Source of the DNA: Kibdelosporangium philippinense
Lineage (GTDB): Bacteria > Actinomycetota > Actinomycetes > Mycobacteriales > Pseudonocardiaceae
Direction of reading: 5' to 3'
Length of the DNA: 64,000 nt
Assembly: GCF_021390435.2 (NCBI RefSeq)
Contig: NZ_JAJVCN010000003.1
Location: 1,617,501 to 1,681,500 of the forward strand
Shown one piece after another: positions 24,792-33,797 of this stretch (its first letter is position 1; the number at the start of each line of letters is the position of its first letter). The notes under the pieces are model-generated. The model made no database searches and was not told the DNA's origin. It was given only the letters and a program-made list of their open reading frames with translations. Made by a program: the position numbers and the translations under genes.

Positions 24792-25385
24792 TCAGGCCCG
24801 CTGCTTGAGCGCCTTGCCGTAACGACCGTTGGGCGACAGCCACATCAGCACGATGCACACGACCGCGCCGAGCGCGGCAACCCAGCTGGTGATCGCCATG
24901 ATCGTGTTGTTGGTCTCGGAGTCGAGGCCGACGATGCCACCGAACAGCAGCGTGAACGAAGCGGCGATCGTAGCCAGCACCCGCACGGCGGTCGACGCCT
25001 TGCCCATCAACAGACCGAACAGCAGCAACAGACCGCCGGGCACGATCAGCAGCCACGCGCGGATGTCGAGCGTGTCCTGCGCGATGATGGTCGCGGTGTC
25101 CAGCAGCGCATTGCCTTCGGCCAGGATCGACTCGGCGCTGTCCCCCGTCAGGATCGCCACTGCCTTGGCGCCGAGTTCCCGTGCCAGGTCAGCGCCACCG
25201 ATCAGGATGATCGCGCCGTAGGCCACAGCGGACAGTCCCGCGAGGACCGTCACGACCAACGCGGCCAGCAAGGTGCCCGGCCTGGTCGGCGCGGGACCCA
25301 TGGGCTGCGCGGCGTACTGGTTTCCAACGGGCTGGTTTCCGTATGGCTGATTTCCGTGGGCCGGAGTAGTCGGGTAAGTGCTCAC
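24792..25385 (-). CDS. Integral membrane protein with Asn/Gln/Pro-rich N-terminus
   Basis: 197 residues. The first ~35 residues are low-complexity and polar with short GNQP repeats, typical of actinobacterial membrane proteins with a disordered cytoplasmic tail. Four predicted membrane segments follow (about 43-67, 108-130, 134-155 and 162-185). The region between the first two is acidic and could be extracellular (LGAKAVAILTGDSAES). GTG 25385 is chosen because GAGG is just upstream and the preceding in-frame sequence has no coding character. I do not recognise a family. It lies downstream of the sensor kinase on the same strand. Confidence 0.7.
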   Translation of the reverse strand: MSTYPTTPAHGNQPYGNQPVGNQYAAQPMGPAPTRPGTLLAALVVTVLAGLSAVAYGAIILIGGADLARELGAKAVAILTGDSAESILAEGNALLDTATIIAQDTLDIRAWLLIVPGGLLLLFGLLMGKASTAVRVLATIAASFTLLFGGIVGLDSETNNTIMAITSWVAALGAVVCIVLMWLSPNGRYGKALKQRA

Positions 25386-25516
25386 GTGCCTCAGTGCTCC
25401 TCGAATTTCGCGGGACTGGGTGACAAATGTCGGGATCACCCAGGCGCAGCACATTAAGAAGCCTGGCCACACGGAACGAACACCGCCGTTGCACAGTCAT
25501 TGCAGAATGGTCGGCG

Positions 25517-26779
25517 TTACTCAGCCGCGATCAGCTCACACGGCACGGACATCACGACAACCGTCGGCCCGCCGATCGGACTGCTCACTACCAGTGTTCC
25601 ATCAAACGCGGAGAGGCGCCGCTCGATTCCCCGCAATCCTGTGCCACCACTCGCGTCAGCGCCACCGCGACCGTCGTCGCCGACAAGGATCGTGAGCTTG
25701 CCTTCGTCGTAGGTCAAGCGAATCCACGCTTTGCCAGCCTCAGCGTGTTTGGTGACATTGGTCAACGTTTCCGCGACGGCGAAGTACGCGGCCGATTCGA
25801 CCGGCGCGGACAACCGTCCCGGAATGTCTACATCCACATGCGTCGTGAGTGGATTGGCAAGTACAAGTGCTTGGATCGCACCATCGAGCCCTCGATCGGC
25901 AAGAACCGGCGGATGAATGCCACGAACAAGGTCACGCAGTTCCGCCAATGCCTGCGAACTGGCCGCGCGGGCTTCGGCGAGCAGTTCACGAGCCGCAGCC
26001 GGGTCCCGAGCGACCGTTTCCTCAGCCATACCAAGGCTCATTCCCAGCGCCACCAAGCGAGCCTGCGCACCATCGTGCAGATCACGCTCGATCCGCCTGA
26101 GCTCAGCGGCTTGCGTATCGACGGTGTCAGCGCGCGACACGGTCAGTTGCTGAACACGGTTAGCCAACCGTGCCGCCTCAGTGGGCGCCAGCAATGACGC
26201 TGTCAGCCAAGCCTGTGCCCGCATGATGCGCGGCGACGCGAAGTACCAGATGGCGATGTACAGCAAGCCGACCGGTATACCTACGAAGATCGCCGTGGCC
26301 GTCGAATTCACGGTCAGCGCGCCCAGCAAGTTGACATCGGCGTCGGCAGGCAGCGACCACCACCACGTCGCCAGCGTGATGTGCGCGATCCCGCCGAGCA
26401 GCAATGCGACGTTCAGGATCGCCAGCGCCGAACCAACGACGATCTCGACGAACAACCACGCGACGTCACGCCAGGTCGCCGAATCGGTGAGCATGTCGAA
26501 CACCCGCCGGTACATCCCGTGCCCCGGCACGCGGGCGCGATACGGCTTCTCAATCTCGGTGCCAAGAACCCATCCCGCCCGCCTGCGGTGCACGTTGGTG
26601 AACTTCCGCAGCAACGCCAGCAGGCCGAGGAGGAACGGGAAACCGAGCCAGATCAGCGTCAGCCCCATAGAAGTCAGCAGCGTGGCCAGCAGCACGTACG
26701 ACGGAACCGCCATGCCGATCAAGGCCAGGCTCCAGCCGAACAGCTGAAGCCTGGTCGGCGCCGGACGTGGTGTGCTCAT
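25517..26779 (-). CDS. Sensor histidine kinase, NarL/DesK-type (HisKA_3), without adjacent partner
   Basis: 420 residues. Membrane segments at about 13-35, 38-56, 108-130 and 160-181 form a sensor region of the kind seen in actinobacterial YdfH-like kinases. A HisKA_3 dimerisation helix carries the phospho-accepting H235 in ERDLHDGAQARL. An HATPase_c domain follows, with N-box ETLTNVTKHA and G-box GDDGRGG and GGTGLRGIERRL. It should phosphorylate a LuxR-type response regulator. No response regulator is adjacent; the nearest is at 33138 and already has its own kinase. It starts 50 bp after the carboxylase alpha gene. Confidence 0.9.
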   Translation of the reverse strand: MSTPRPAPTRLQLFGWSLALIGMAVPSYVLLATLLTSMGLTLIWLGFPFLLGLLALLRKFTNVHRRRAGWVLGTEIEKPYRARVPGHGMYRRVFDMLTDSATWRDVAWLFVEIVVGSALAILNVALLLGGIAHITLATWWWSLPADADVNLLGALTVNSTATAIFVGIPVGLLYIAIWYFASPRIMRAQAWLTASLLAPTEAARLANRVQQLTVSRADTVDTQAAELRRIERDLHDGAQARLVALGMSLGMAEETVARDPAAARELLAEARAASSQALAELRDLVRGIHPPVLADRGLDGAIQALVLANPLTTHVDVDIPGRLSAPVESAAYFAVAETLTNVTKHAEAGKAWIRLTYDEGKLTILVGDDGRGGADASGGTGLRGIERRLSAFDGTLVVSSPIGGPTVVVMSVPCELIAAE

Positions 26780-26829
26780 GACCCCATTCTGGTCTGCCGG
26801 CGGCCGCTAGCCAGTGGACTTAGCCCTAC

Positions 26830-28863
26830 TCATTCGAGGGGTGTCACCACCGCGAGGACGGCGCCGAGATCGACCTGCTGACCTGCGGCGACAGGCAGGG
26901 AACTGAGCGTGCCAGCGGCCGGAGCGGTGATCTTGTGCTCCATCTTCATGGCCTCGAGCCACAGCAGCGGCTGCCCCTGTTCGACCTGGTCACCGGCAGA
27001 AACCGCGACCCGAACCACGGTGCCCGGCATTGGCGCCAGCAACGACCCAGGAGCCGCCTGGCTCGACGGATCGGTGAACCGCGGCGCGGGCGTCAACGCG
27101 ACCGGCCCCAATGGAGAGTCGACGCAGACCACGTCCGGATAGACGGACACTCGGAACGCGCGCCGCACCCCCGCCAACTCCAGCACGACGGCGTCGGGTT
27201 CGGCACTGAGCAACCGCAGGTCCGGATAACCATCGGCAACCAGACCACCGCGAGTGTGCCGATAGGTGACCTCGATATCGCCGGACGCGGTGCTGTACAC
27301 CTTGCGCTGCGGCTGAGATGGCACATTCCGCCATCCACTTGGCACATCCATGGAACGACGTGCCGCGGCGTCCGCCAACGCGGCCGCGAGAGCACTGATC
27401 GCCTCGGCATCCTTGTCCGCCAGCGGCTCAGCGAGGACAGCGAGGCCATGCCGCTCGAGGAACGCGGTGTCGGTATTGCCCGCGAGGAATTCAGGATGCC
27501 GCAGGACCCGGACAAGCAGGTCGCGGTTGGTGGTCAGGCCATGAATCTCCGCCCGCGCCAGCGCCCCAGCCAACCCGAGCGCGGCCTCATCCCTGGTCTC
27601 AGCGAACGAGATCACCTTCGCCAGCATCGGGTCGTAGAAGACGCTGACGGTCGACCCGTCCTGCACGCCACTGTCCAGCCGAAGCCCGGGACCACCCGGA
27701 ACGGTGAACTCTGACGTCACACCCGGCACCGAGAGCCGCTGCACCACACCGCTCTGCGGCCGCCAGTCCTGCGCGGGATCCTCGGCATACAGCCGAACCT
27801 CGATCGCATGCCCCCGCACCAGCGGAGACCCAAAACTGTCGTACCCCTGAGGTAGCGTTGAAATTGGGGGTTCCCCCGCGGGAATTGTGGGTGCGGTGAA
27901 GGCTGCCGACTGGGGGGCAGCTGCGCTCAGGTGGGCGCCTTGGGCTATCAGGATCTGCAGGCGGACGAGGTCGACGCCGGTCGTGCACTCGGTCACCGGG
28001 TGTTCGACCTGCAGGCGTGTGTTCATTTCAAGGAAGTAGAAGCGGCCTTGCTCGTCGGCGAGGAATTCGACTGTGCCTGCGCTTGTGTACGAGATCGCGT
28101 TGGCGGCTGCGCGAGCGGCGGAGAACAACCGCGAGCGCATTCCGGGGGTGCGTGAGACCAGCGGGGACGGCGCCTCCTCGATGACCTTCTGGTGCCTGCG
28201 CTGGATCGAGCATTCGCGTTCGCCTACTGGCCAGACTTCCCCATGCTTGTCCGCCATGATCTGGACTTCTATGTGGCGGCCGGTTTCCAGATATGGCTCG
28301 CAGAACACCGTTGGGTCGCCGAATGCTGACGCGGCCTCCGACCGGGCTGCTTCTAGTTCGGCGGGCAGGTCTTCCAGAGACCGGACGATTCGCATGCCTC
28401 GGCCGCCGCCGCCCGCTGATGCTTTGATCAGTACGGGCAAATCAGCAGGAGTTACGTTGTCTACTTCGGACAGTACTGGGACGCCCGCGGACGCCATCAT
28501 TTCCTTGGCGGCGATCTTCGAGCCCATCTGGTCTATCGCTTCGGGGGATGGGCCGATCCAGGTCAAGCCTGCTTCGATCACCGCGCGGGCGAAGTCCGCG
28601 TTCTCCGACAGGAAGCCGTAACCAGGGTGGATCGCGTCCGCTCCTGCTCGCTGGGCGGCTTCGATGATCAACGATCCGCGTAGGTACGTTGAAGCGGGTG
28701 AGTTTCCGGGCAGGCGTACGGCCGCGTCGGCTTCTTGCACGTGGGGTGAGGCGGCGTCGGCGTCTGAATAGACTGCGACGCAACCGATTCCCAGGGCTCG
28801 GCAGGTACGAAACACCCGGCGGGCGATTTCGCCTCGGTTGGCGACCAGAACACTCGTGATCAT
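26830..28863 (-). CDS. Acyl-CoA carboxylase alpha subunit (biotin carboxylase-BCCP)
   Basis: 677 residues. The N-terminus is a biotin carboxylase domain (VLVANRGEIARRVFRT, ATP-grasp KASAGGGGRGMRIV, EMNTRLQVEHPVTE). A linker follows and then a biotinyl domain, with the biotin acceptor K640 in EAMKMEH. It carboxylates biotin with bicarbonate and ATP for transfer by the partner beta subunit. The actual start is ATG 28863, five bases after the beta-subunit stop. Sequence alone does not tell propionyl-, methylcrotonyl- or geranyl-CoA specificity, but the AtuA-type partner favours a branched or isoprenoid acyl-CoA. Confidence 0.93.
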   Translation of the reverse strand: MITSVLVANRGEIARRVFRTCRALGIGCVAVYSDADAASPHVQEADAAVRLPGNSPASTYLRGSLIIEAAQRAGADAIHPGYGFLSENADFARAVIEAGLTWIGPSPEAIDQMGSKIAAKEMMASAGVPVLSEVDNVTPADLPVLIKASAGGGGRGMRIVRSLEDLPAELEAARSEAASAFGDPTVFCEPYLETGRHIEVQIMADKHGEVWPVGERECSIQRRHQKVIEEAPSPLVSRTPGMRSRLFSAARAAANAISYTSAGTVEFLADEQGRFYFLEMNTRLQVEHPVTECTTGVDLVRLQILIAQGAHLSAAAPQSAAFTAPTIPAGEPPISTLPQGYDSFGSPLVRGHAIEVRLYAEDPAQDWRPQSGVVQRLSVPGVTSEFTVPGGPGLRLDSGVQDGSTVSVFYDPMLAKVISFAETRDEAALGLAGALARAEIHGLTTNRDLLVRVLRHPEFLAGNTDTAFLERHGLAVLAEPLADKDAEAISALAAALADAAARRSMDVPSGWRNVPSQPQRKVYSTASGDIEVTYRHTRGGLVADGYPDLRLLSAEPDAVVLELAGVRRAFRVSVYPDVVCVDSPLGPVALTPAPRFTDPSSQAAPGSLLAPMPGTVVRVAVSAGDQVEQGQPLLWLEAMKMEHKITAPAAGTLSSLPVAAGQQVDLGAVLAVVTPLE

Positions 28864-28868
28864 CGCTC

Positions 28869-30464
28869 TCACATCCGGAAGACGCCGAAGCCGTCCGCAC
28901 CGGCCACTGGCGTTGTGTGGATGGCGGACAGGCAAAGCCCAAGGACCGTGCGGGTGTCGCGCGGGTCGATCACGCCGTCGTCGTACAACCTGCCGGACAG
29001 GAACATCGGCAGCGACTCGGCTTCGATCTGCGCCTCGACCATCGCGCGCATGGCCGCGTCGTTGTCCTCGTTGTATTCCTCGCCGCGGGCCAAGGTCGCT
29101 GCTCTGGCCACAATGGACAGTACGCCCGCGAGCTGCTGTGGGCCCATCACCGCGGATTTCGCGCTCGGCCAGGCAAACAGGAACCGTGGGTCGTACGCGC
29201 GTCCGCACATCCCGTAGTGACCGGCGCCGTAGGACGCGCCCATCAGGATCGAGATGTGCGGGACCTTCGAGTTGGACACCGCGTTGATCATCATCGAGCC
29301 GTGCTTGATGATTCCGCCCTGCTCGAAGTCCTTACCAACCATGTAGCCCGTGGTGTTGTGCAGGAAGATCAACGGGGTGTCGCTTTGGTTGGCCAGTTGG
29401 ATGAACTGCGCCGCCTTCTGCGATTCTTCGCTGAACAGCACGCCCTGCGCGTTCGCCAGAATCCCGACCGGGTAGCCGTGTACCGACGCCCATCCTGTCA
29501 CCAAGCTGGTGCCGTACAATGGTTTGAACTCGTCGAAGTCAGATCCGTCGACCACGCGGGCGACGACCTCGCGAGGATCGAAGGGGATCTTGAGGTCGCC
29601 GGGCACGATGCCGAGCAGTTCTTCCTCGTCGTACTTCGGTGGCGTGGAAAGACCAGGGGTCGCACCGCGCTTCTTCCAGTTCAGCCGCGCCACGATCCGT
29701 CGGCCGATCCGGATCGCATCCTGTTCGTCCGCCGCGAAGTAGTCGGCGAGCCCGGACTTGCGGGCATGCATCTCCGCGCCACCAAGGGATTCGTCGTCGG
29801 ACTCCTCACCGGTGGCCATCTTGACCAGTGGCGGGCCGCCGAGGAAAACCTTGGACTGCCCCTTGACCATCACGACGTGGTCGGACATGCTCGGCACGTA
29901 CGCGCCACCGGCCGTGGCATTGCCGAACACCAGGGCGATCGTGGGAATGCCCGCGGCGGAAAGCCTGGTGAGGTCACGGAACAACCGACCGCCGGGGATG
30001 AAGATCTCCTTCTGCGACGGCAGGTCCGCACCACCCGACTCGCCGAGGTTGATCAGCGGCAGCCGGTTCTCCAGCGCGATGTCCATGGCACGGAAGGTCT
30101 TCTTGACCGTCCACGGGTTGCTCGATCCGCCGCGCACGGTCGGGTCGCTTGCCATGATCATGCATTCGACGCCTTCGACCACGCCGATCCCCGTGATCAC
30201 GCTCGCGCCGATGGTGTAGTCGCTGCCCCACGCGGCGAGCGGGGACAGTTCGAGGAACGGCGAGTCCGGGTCGATGAGCAGCTCGACACGTTCCCTGGCA
30301 AGGAGTTTGCCGCGCCTGCGGTGCCGGTCGACGTACTTCTGGCCACCGCCCGCGATGGCTTTGGCGTACTCGGCTTCCAGTTCGACGAGCTTGCCGAGCA
30401 TCGAGTCACGGTTGGCCGCGTACTCGTCCGACGCCGTGTCCAGTGTGGACGGCAACGTCGTCAC
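28869..30464 (-). CDS. Acyl-CoA carboxylase beta subunit (carboxyltransferase)
   Basis: 531 residues of the biotin-dependent carboxyltransferase family, with both crotonase-like halves: N-terminal acyl-CoA side (LINLGESGGADL, GNATAGGAYVP) and C-terminal biotin side (LHNTTGYMVGKDFEQGG, ISILMGASYGAGHYGMCGRAYDPRFLFAWPSA in part). The second half closely follows methylcrotonyl/geranyl-type carboxyltransferases, which carry the GYMVG and GHYGMCGRA segments. GTG 30464 follows GGAGG and overlaps the upstream stop as GTGA. With the alpha subunit five bases downstream it forms a typical AccA/AccB pair. Confidence 0.92.
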   Translation of the reverse strand: MTTLPSTLDTASDEYAANRDSMLGKLVELEAEYAKAIAGGGQKYVDRHRRRGKLLARERVELLIDPDSPFLELSPLAAWGSDYTIGASVITGIGVVEGVECMIMASDPTVRGGSSNPWTVKKTFRAMDIALENRLPLINLGESGGADLPSQKEIFIPGGRLFRDLTRLSAAGIPTIALVFGNATAGGAYVPSMSDHVVMVKGQSKVFLGGPPLVKMATGEESDDESLGGAEMHARKSGLADYFAADEQDAIRIGRRIVARLNWKKRGATPGLSTPPKYDEEELLGIVPGDLKIPFDPREVVARVVDGSDFDEFKPLYGTSLVTGWASVHGYPVGILANAQGVLFSEESQKAAQFIQLANQSDTPLIFLHNTTGYMVGKDFEQGGIIKHGSMMINAVSNSKVPHISILMGASYGAGHYGMCGRAYDPRFLFAWPSAKSAVMGPQQLAGVLSIVARAATLARGEEYNEDNDAAMRAMVEAQIEAESLPMFLSGRLYDDGVIDPRDTRTVLGLCLSAIHTTPVAGADGFGVFRM

Positions 30465-32137
30465 AGCAGCACCTCCGGGATGTCCATGTATCGCGCCCGC
30501 AACCATTCACCGAGCGCCTTGGCCTGTGGGTCGAACCGGGCCTGCGAGGCGACACCGTCACCGAGAATCCCTGAGACCACGAAGTTCACCGCCTTGAGAT
30601 TGCCGAATACGTATCTGGTCACTGGGAGGTCCGCGGTTTCCGGCAGCAGCCTGCGGAACTCTTCGACAGTCAGCGCGTGCACCAGCCACCGCCATGCTTC
30701 GTCGGTCCGCACCCAGACTCCAACGTTGGCGTCTCCGCCTTTGTCCCCGCTTCGCGCTCCTGCGATCTTACCCAGTGGGAGGCGTTTTGTCGGGCCAGAC
30801 AATGGTTCGGGCGTGGCGGGTTCGTCGACCGGCGCAAGTTCCACTGTTTCGGCCGCCGGTGGGATGGCGATCGTGGCACCGTCCACAATGGCCACATGCT
30901 CGACCAGCTTCGCGTCAACATAGCCAGGTTTGAACAGCCCGTATGGTGACGCATCGCCAGGTGGCGCGGTGACGTGGAAGCCGGGATAGCTGGCCAACGC
31001 GATCTCGACGGCCGCGTTGGAGAACGCGCGCCCGACCACCTTCTGATCGGCGTCCTTGACGGCACAGCGCAGCAAAGCGCTGGCTTCCTCTTCGCCTGCG
31101 GCGTCTTCGTGATCCGTCCGCGCCAGCGTCCACTTGATCTCGGCCGGTGGTTTGACGAACGTCAGCTGCTGCTTGACCAGTTCCGCCTTGGCCTCGATGT
31201 CCAGCCCGGTGAGCACGAACACCATTTCGTTACGGAATCCGCCGAGCGTGTTGAGCGAGACTTTCAGCGAAGGCGGCGGCGCTTCGCCGCGTACACCGCT
31301 GATCCCGACCCGATCAACGTCCTCTTGGGACAGTTGGACGGTGTCGAAGCGCGCGGTGACATCCGGGCCCGCGTACCGCGGGCCGGAGATCTCGTAAAGC
31401 AGTTGGGCCGTCACAGTTCCCACGGTCACGGCGCCGCCGGTCCCGGGATGCTTGGTGATCACGCTGCTGCCGTCGGCGGAAATCTCGGCGATCGGAAACC
31501 CGGGATGACGGATGTCGTGTTCCTGGAAGAACGAATAGTTGCCGCCGGTGGCCTGGGCGCCGCACTCGATCACGTGCCCAGCGGCCACAGCACCGGCGAG
31601 CTGGTCGTAGTCCGTCGGTGTCCAGCCGAACGCGGCGATCGCCGGACCGACGATCACTGACGCGTCGGTCACTCGACCAGTCACCACGACGTCAGCGCCT
31701 GCTTTGAGGCACTCCGCGATCCCGAAAGCGCCGAGGTAAGCATTGGCAGTCAAGGGTTCGCCGAGTCCAAGGGCGGCCGCGCGGTTGATCAGGTCGTCGC
31801 CTTCGACGTGCGCGACCTTGATGTCGAGCCCGAGCTTCGCGGCCAGTTCGCGCAAGGCGTCGGCCAGACCGGACGGGTTCAGCCCACCCGCGTTCGCGAC
31901 GATCTTGACACCGCGGTCGACGGCAAGCCCGAGGTTGTCCTCCATCTGACGCAAGAACGTCTTGGCGTAGCCGAGTTTGGGATCCTTCATCCGGTCACGG
32001 CCGAGGATGAGCATGGTCAGCTCGGCGAGGTAGTCGCCGGTGAGGACATCGAGCGGTCCACCGGTGAGCATCTCGCGCACGGCGCTGAACCGGTCGCCAT
32101 AGAACCCGGACGCGTTGCCGATCCTGATCGCCGACAT
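30461..32137 (-). CDS. AtuA-family protein (acyclic terpene/branched acyl-CoA utilisation)
   Basis: 558 residues. The N-terminal ~450 residues match the AtuA/DUF1446 pattern (IRIGNASGFYGDRFSA, LTGDYLAELTMLILGR, KIVANAGGLNPSGLADAL, VVVTGRVTDASVIVGPA), and the C-terminal ~100 residues form the AtuA-like small alpha/beta domain (LGKIAGARSGDKGGDANVG). AtuA is required for citronellol/geraniol degradation in Pseudomonas, but its biochemical step is unclear. Start at ATG 32137; the frame continues upstream without similarity. It is coupled to the carboxyltransferase by a GTGA overlap, so all three genes form one operon. Confidence 0.88.
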   Translation of the reverse strand: MSAIRIGNASGFYGDRFSAVREMLTGGPLDVLTGDYLAELTMLILGRDRMKDPKLGYAKTFLRQMEDNLGLAVDRGVKIVANAGGLNPSGLADALRELAAKLGLDIKVAHVEGDDLINRAAALGLGEPLTANAYLGAFGIAECLKAGADVVVTGRVTDASVIVGPAIAAFGWTPTDYDQLAGAVAAGHVIECGAQATGGNYSFFQEHDIRHPGFPIAEISADGSSVITKHPGTGGAVTVGTVTAQLLYEISGPRYAGPDVTARFDTVQLSQEDVDRVGISGVRGEAPPPSLKVSLNTLGGFRNEMVFVLTGLDIEAKAELVKQQLTFVKPPAEIKWTLARTDHEDAAGEEEASALLRCAVKDADQKVVGRAFSNAAVEIALASYPGFHVTAPPGDASPYGLFKPGYVDAKLVEHVAIVDGATIAIPPAAETVELAPVDEPATPEPLSGPTKRLPLGKIAGARSGDKGGDANVGVWVRTDEAWRWLVHALTVEEFRRLLPETADLPVTRYVFGNLKAVNFVVSGILGDGVASQARFDPQAKALGEWLRARYMDIPEVLL

Positions 32138-32217
32138 AACGCCAGCATGCCAGCCAGGCGCAAAACAAGCAAGCGTGCTGGTTTTACTCGGCGAACCGAG
32201 GCCGGCGGCGGCAAGCA

Positions 32218-32305
32218 ACGGTCAACACGGTATGCGGGAATGGTCAACACGGTGTTCCGGAACGGTGGACACACCCTTCAGGAACGGTGGACACGGCGAG
32301 GGTGG
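32218..32305. repeat. Four-copy 22-bp tandem repeat upstream of the AtuA/carboxylase operon
   Basis: Four consecutive 22-bp units start at 32218, 32240, 32262 and 32284, each beginning ACGGTSRACAC (first base of unit two is A, then T). Units one to three end in GGA and the fourth decays after position 18. Unit two contains AACACGGTGTT, an odd-length palindrome. It lies 80-170 bp upstream of the AtuA start, between it and the TIGR03084-type gene. The period of about two helical turns suits an operator array; that is inference. Confidence 0.7.
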
Positions 32306-32329
32306 GAGCGGCGTAGGCCCTGCTTGGGG

Positions 32330-33127
32330 TCAGGTTTGAGTGGAGTCGGTTTTGGTTGGGGGTCGGCCGGGGCCGGGCAAGCCTGCGAAGGCCTGGGCGA
32401 TGTCCAGCCATTTTTCGGCATCTGGGCCGGTGGCGATCAACGAGGTGTCGGCGCGGTGACGGCGTTGGGTGGCCACGAGGCACAGGTCCAGCGCTGGGCC
32501 GGTGACGGATTGGGCCGCGTCCGACGGGCCCCAGGTCCATAGGGAACCGTCAGGCGCGGTCAAGGCCACGTAGAACGGCTCCGCTGGCGGCGTGAGGCCG
32601 TGGACTTGATACGCGAAATCCCTGGTACGCACGGAAATGTGGGCGACGTGGCGCAGGCGCATGGTTGGCGGGCGGGAGACGCCGAGAGCGTCGGCAACGT
32701 CCAAACCGTGGGCCCAGGTTTCCATGATGCGGGCGGTGGCCATGGACATCGGGCTCATCGGCGGGCCGAACCAAGGCAGCTTCACGCCCGAAGGCACCTC
32801 GCCCAACGCCGCCGCGAGGGCCGAGCGGCCCGCACGCCAGCGGGCCAGCAGCACTGGCACCTCCAGAGAGGCCAACGAAGCCGCACCCTCGTCGACGAAG
32901 CCGGTGGGGTTCTTCCAGGCTTCGGTGACCACTTCCTGGAACGCCGGTGCGTCTGTCGCGGCGAGGATGCTGGCCTCATCCGTCCAGGTCAGGTGGGCTA
33001 TCTGGTGTGCGATCGTCCAGCCTGCCGCCGGGGTCGGATTGGTCAAGCTGTCCAGTGTGGCCACCAGCGAATCCAGCGACTCACCCTCAGCCACCAAGTC
33101 GTCGAGCACCCCACGCAGTTCCGACAT
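32330..33127 (-). CDS. TIGR03084-type metal-binding protein (DinB/mycothiol-isomerase fold)
   Basis: 265 residues. The N-terminal ~165 residues are the four-helix DinB/MDMPI bundle, with candidate metal histidines in AAGWTIAHQIAHLTW (about 36-50) and METWAHGLDVADALG (about 150). A ~90-residue C-terminal domain follows (FYVALTAPDGSLWTWGP). Related enzymes use mycothiol as cofactor; this subgroup has no assigned reaction. Start at ATG 33127. It is co-directional with the AtuA/carboxylase operon 190 bp downstream, a pairing I recall as common in actinobacteria, so a joint role in acyl-CoA catabolism is plausible. Confidence 0.8.
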   Translation of the reverse strand: MSELRGVLDDLVAEGESLDSLVATLDSLTNPTPAAGWTIAHQIAHLTWTDEASILAATDAPAFQEVVTEAWKNPTGFVDEGAASLASLEVPVLLARWRAGRSALAAALGEVPSGVKLPWFGPPMSPMSMATARIMETWAHGLDVADALGVSRPPTMRLRHVAHISVRTRDFAYQVHGLTPPAEPFYVALTAPDGSLWTWGPSDAAQSVTGPALDLCLVATQRRHRADTSLIATGPDAEKWLDIAQAFAGLPGPGRPPTKTDSTQT

Positions 33128-33137
33128 GACGGCCACT

Positions 33138-33797
33138 CTAACCCTGTCCTGGTTGGACCAGGCCTGACTCGTAGGCGAGCACGATCGCCTGCGCACGGTC
33201 GCGCAGGCCGAGTTTTCCCAGGATACGGCCTACATGAGTCTTCACGGTCTGCTCGGACAACACGAACTGCCCGGCGATCTCCGCGTTGGACATGCCGCGG
33301 GCGACCAGCCGCAGCACTTCGACTTCACGGGAGGTCAGGCGGGACATCGAGGCGGGACGGGCACGGGGTGCGGGGTTTGCCTGCACGATGTCGGCGATCA
33401 GACGACGGGTCACCGCTGGCGCGAGTAGCGCGTCACCTGCGGCAACCACACGGACCGCGTTGATCAGGTCGACGGAAGGGGCGTCTTTCAGCAGGAATCC
33501 GCTGGCGCCCGCACGTAACGCGTCGTAAACGTATTCGTCCAGGTGAAACGTGGTCAGGACCACCACTCGGTAAGGAACCGAACCGGACAGCAGTCGACGG
33601 GTTGCCTCCAGGCCGTCCATTGTGGGCATACGGATGTCCATCAGCACGACATCCGGTGCCGCCGACGGAATCGCCGCAACCGCTTGCGCGCCGTCGCCCG
33701 CTGTCCCGACGACGGTCATATCCGGTTGCGCGGCAAGGACAGCAGCGAAGCTCTCCCGTACCATCGTCTGGTCGTCGACCACGAACACCTTGATCAC
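33138..33797 (-). CDS. Response regulator, NarL/LuxR type
   Basis: 219 residues. The receiver domain has the acidic pocket at D8-D9, phospho-acceptor D54 in VLMDIRMP, conserved T and K in VVLTTFH and LLKDAPS. A LuxR-type helix-turn-helix occupies about 150-210 (LTSREVEVLRLVARGMSNAE, KTHVGRILGKLGLRDRAQ). GTG 33797 overlaps the kinase stop as GTGA; an upstream ATG at 33815 is also possible but would overlap the kinase by 22 bases. It should receive phosphate from the kinase encoded immediately upstream. Confidence 0.92.
   Translation of the reverse strand: MIKVFVVDDQTMVRESFAAVLAAQPDMTVVGTAGDGAQAVAAIPSAAPDVVLMDIRMPTMDGLEATRRLLSGSVPYRVVVLTTFHLDEYVYDALRAGASGFLLKDAPSVDLINAVRVVAAGDALLAPAVTRRLIADIVQANPAPRARPASMSRLTSREVEVLRLVARGMSNAEIAGQFVLSEQTVKTHVGRILGKLGLRDRAQAIVLAYESGLVQPGQG

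Noticed and set aside
28917..30923. 668-codon plus-strand frame opposite the carboxyltransferase and AtuA genes
   Set aside because: Lies antisense to two firmly identified genes; Arg/His-rich translation without domains.
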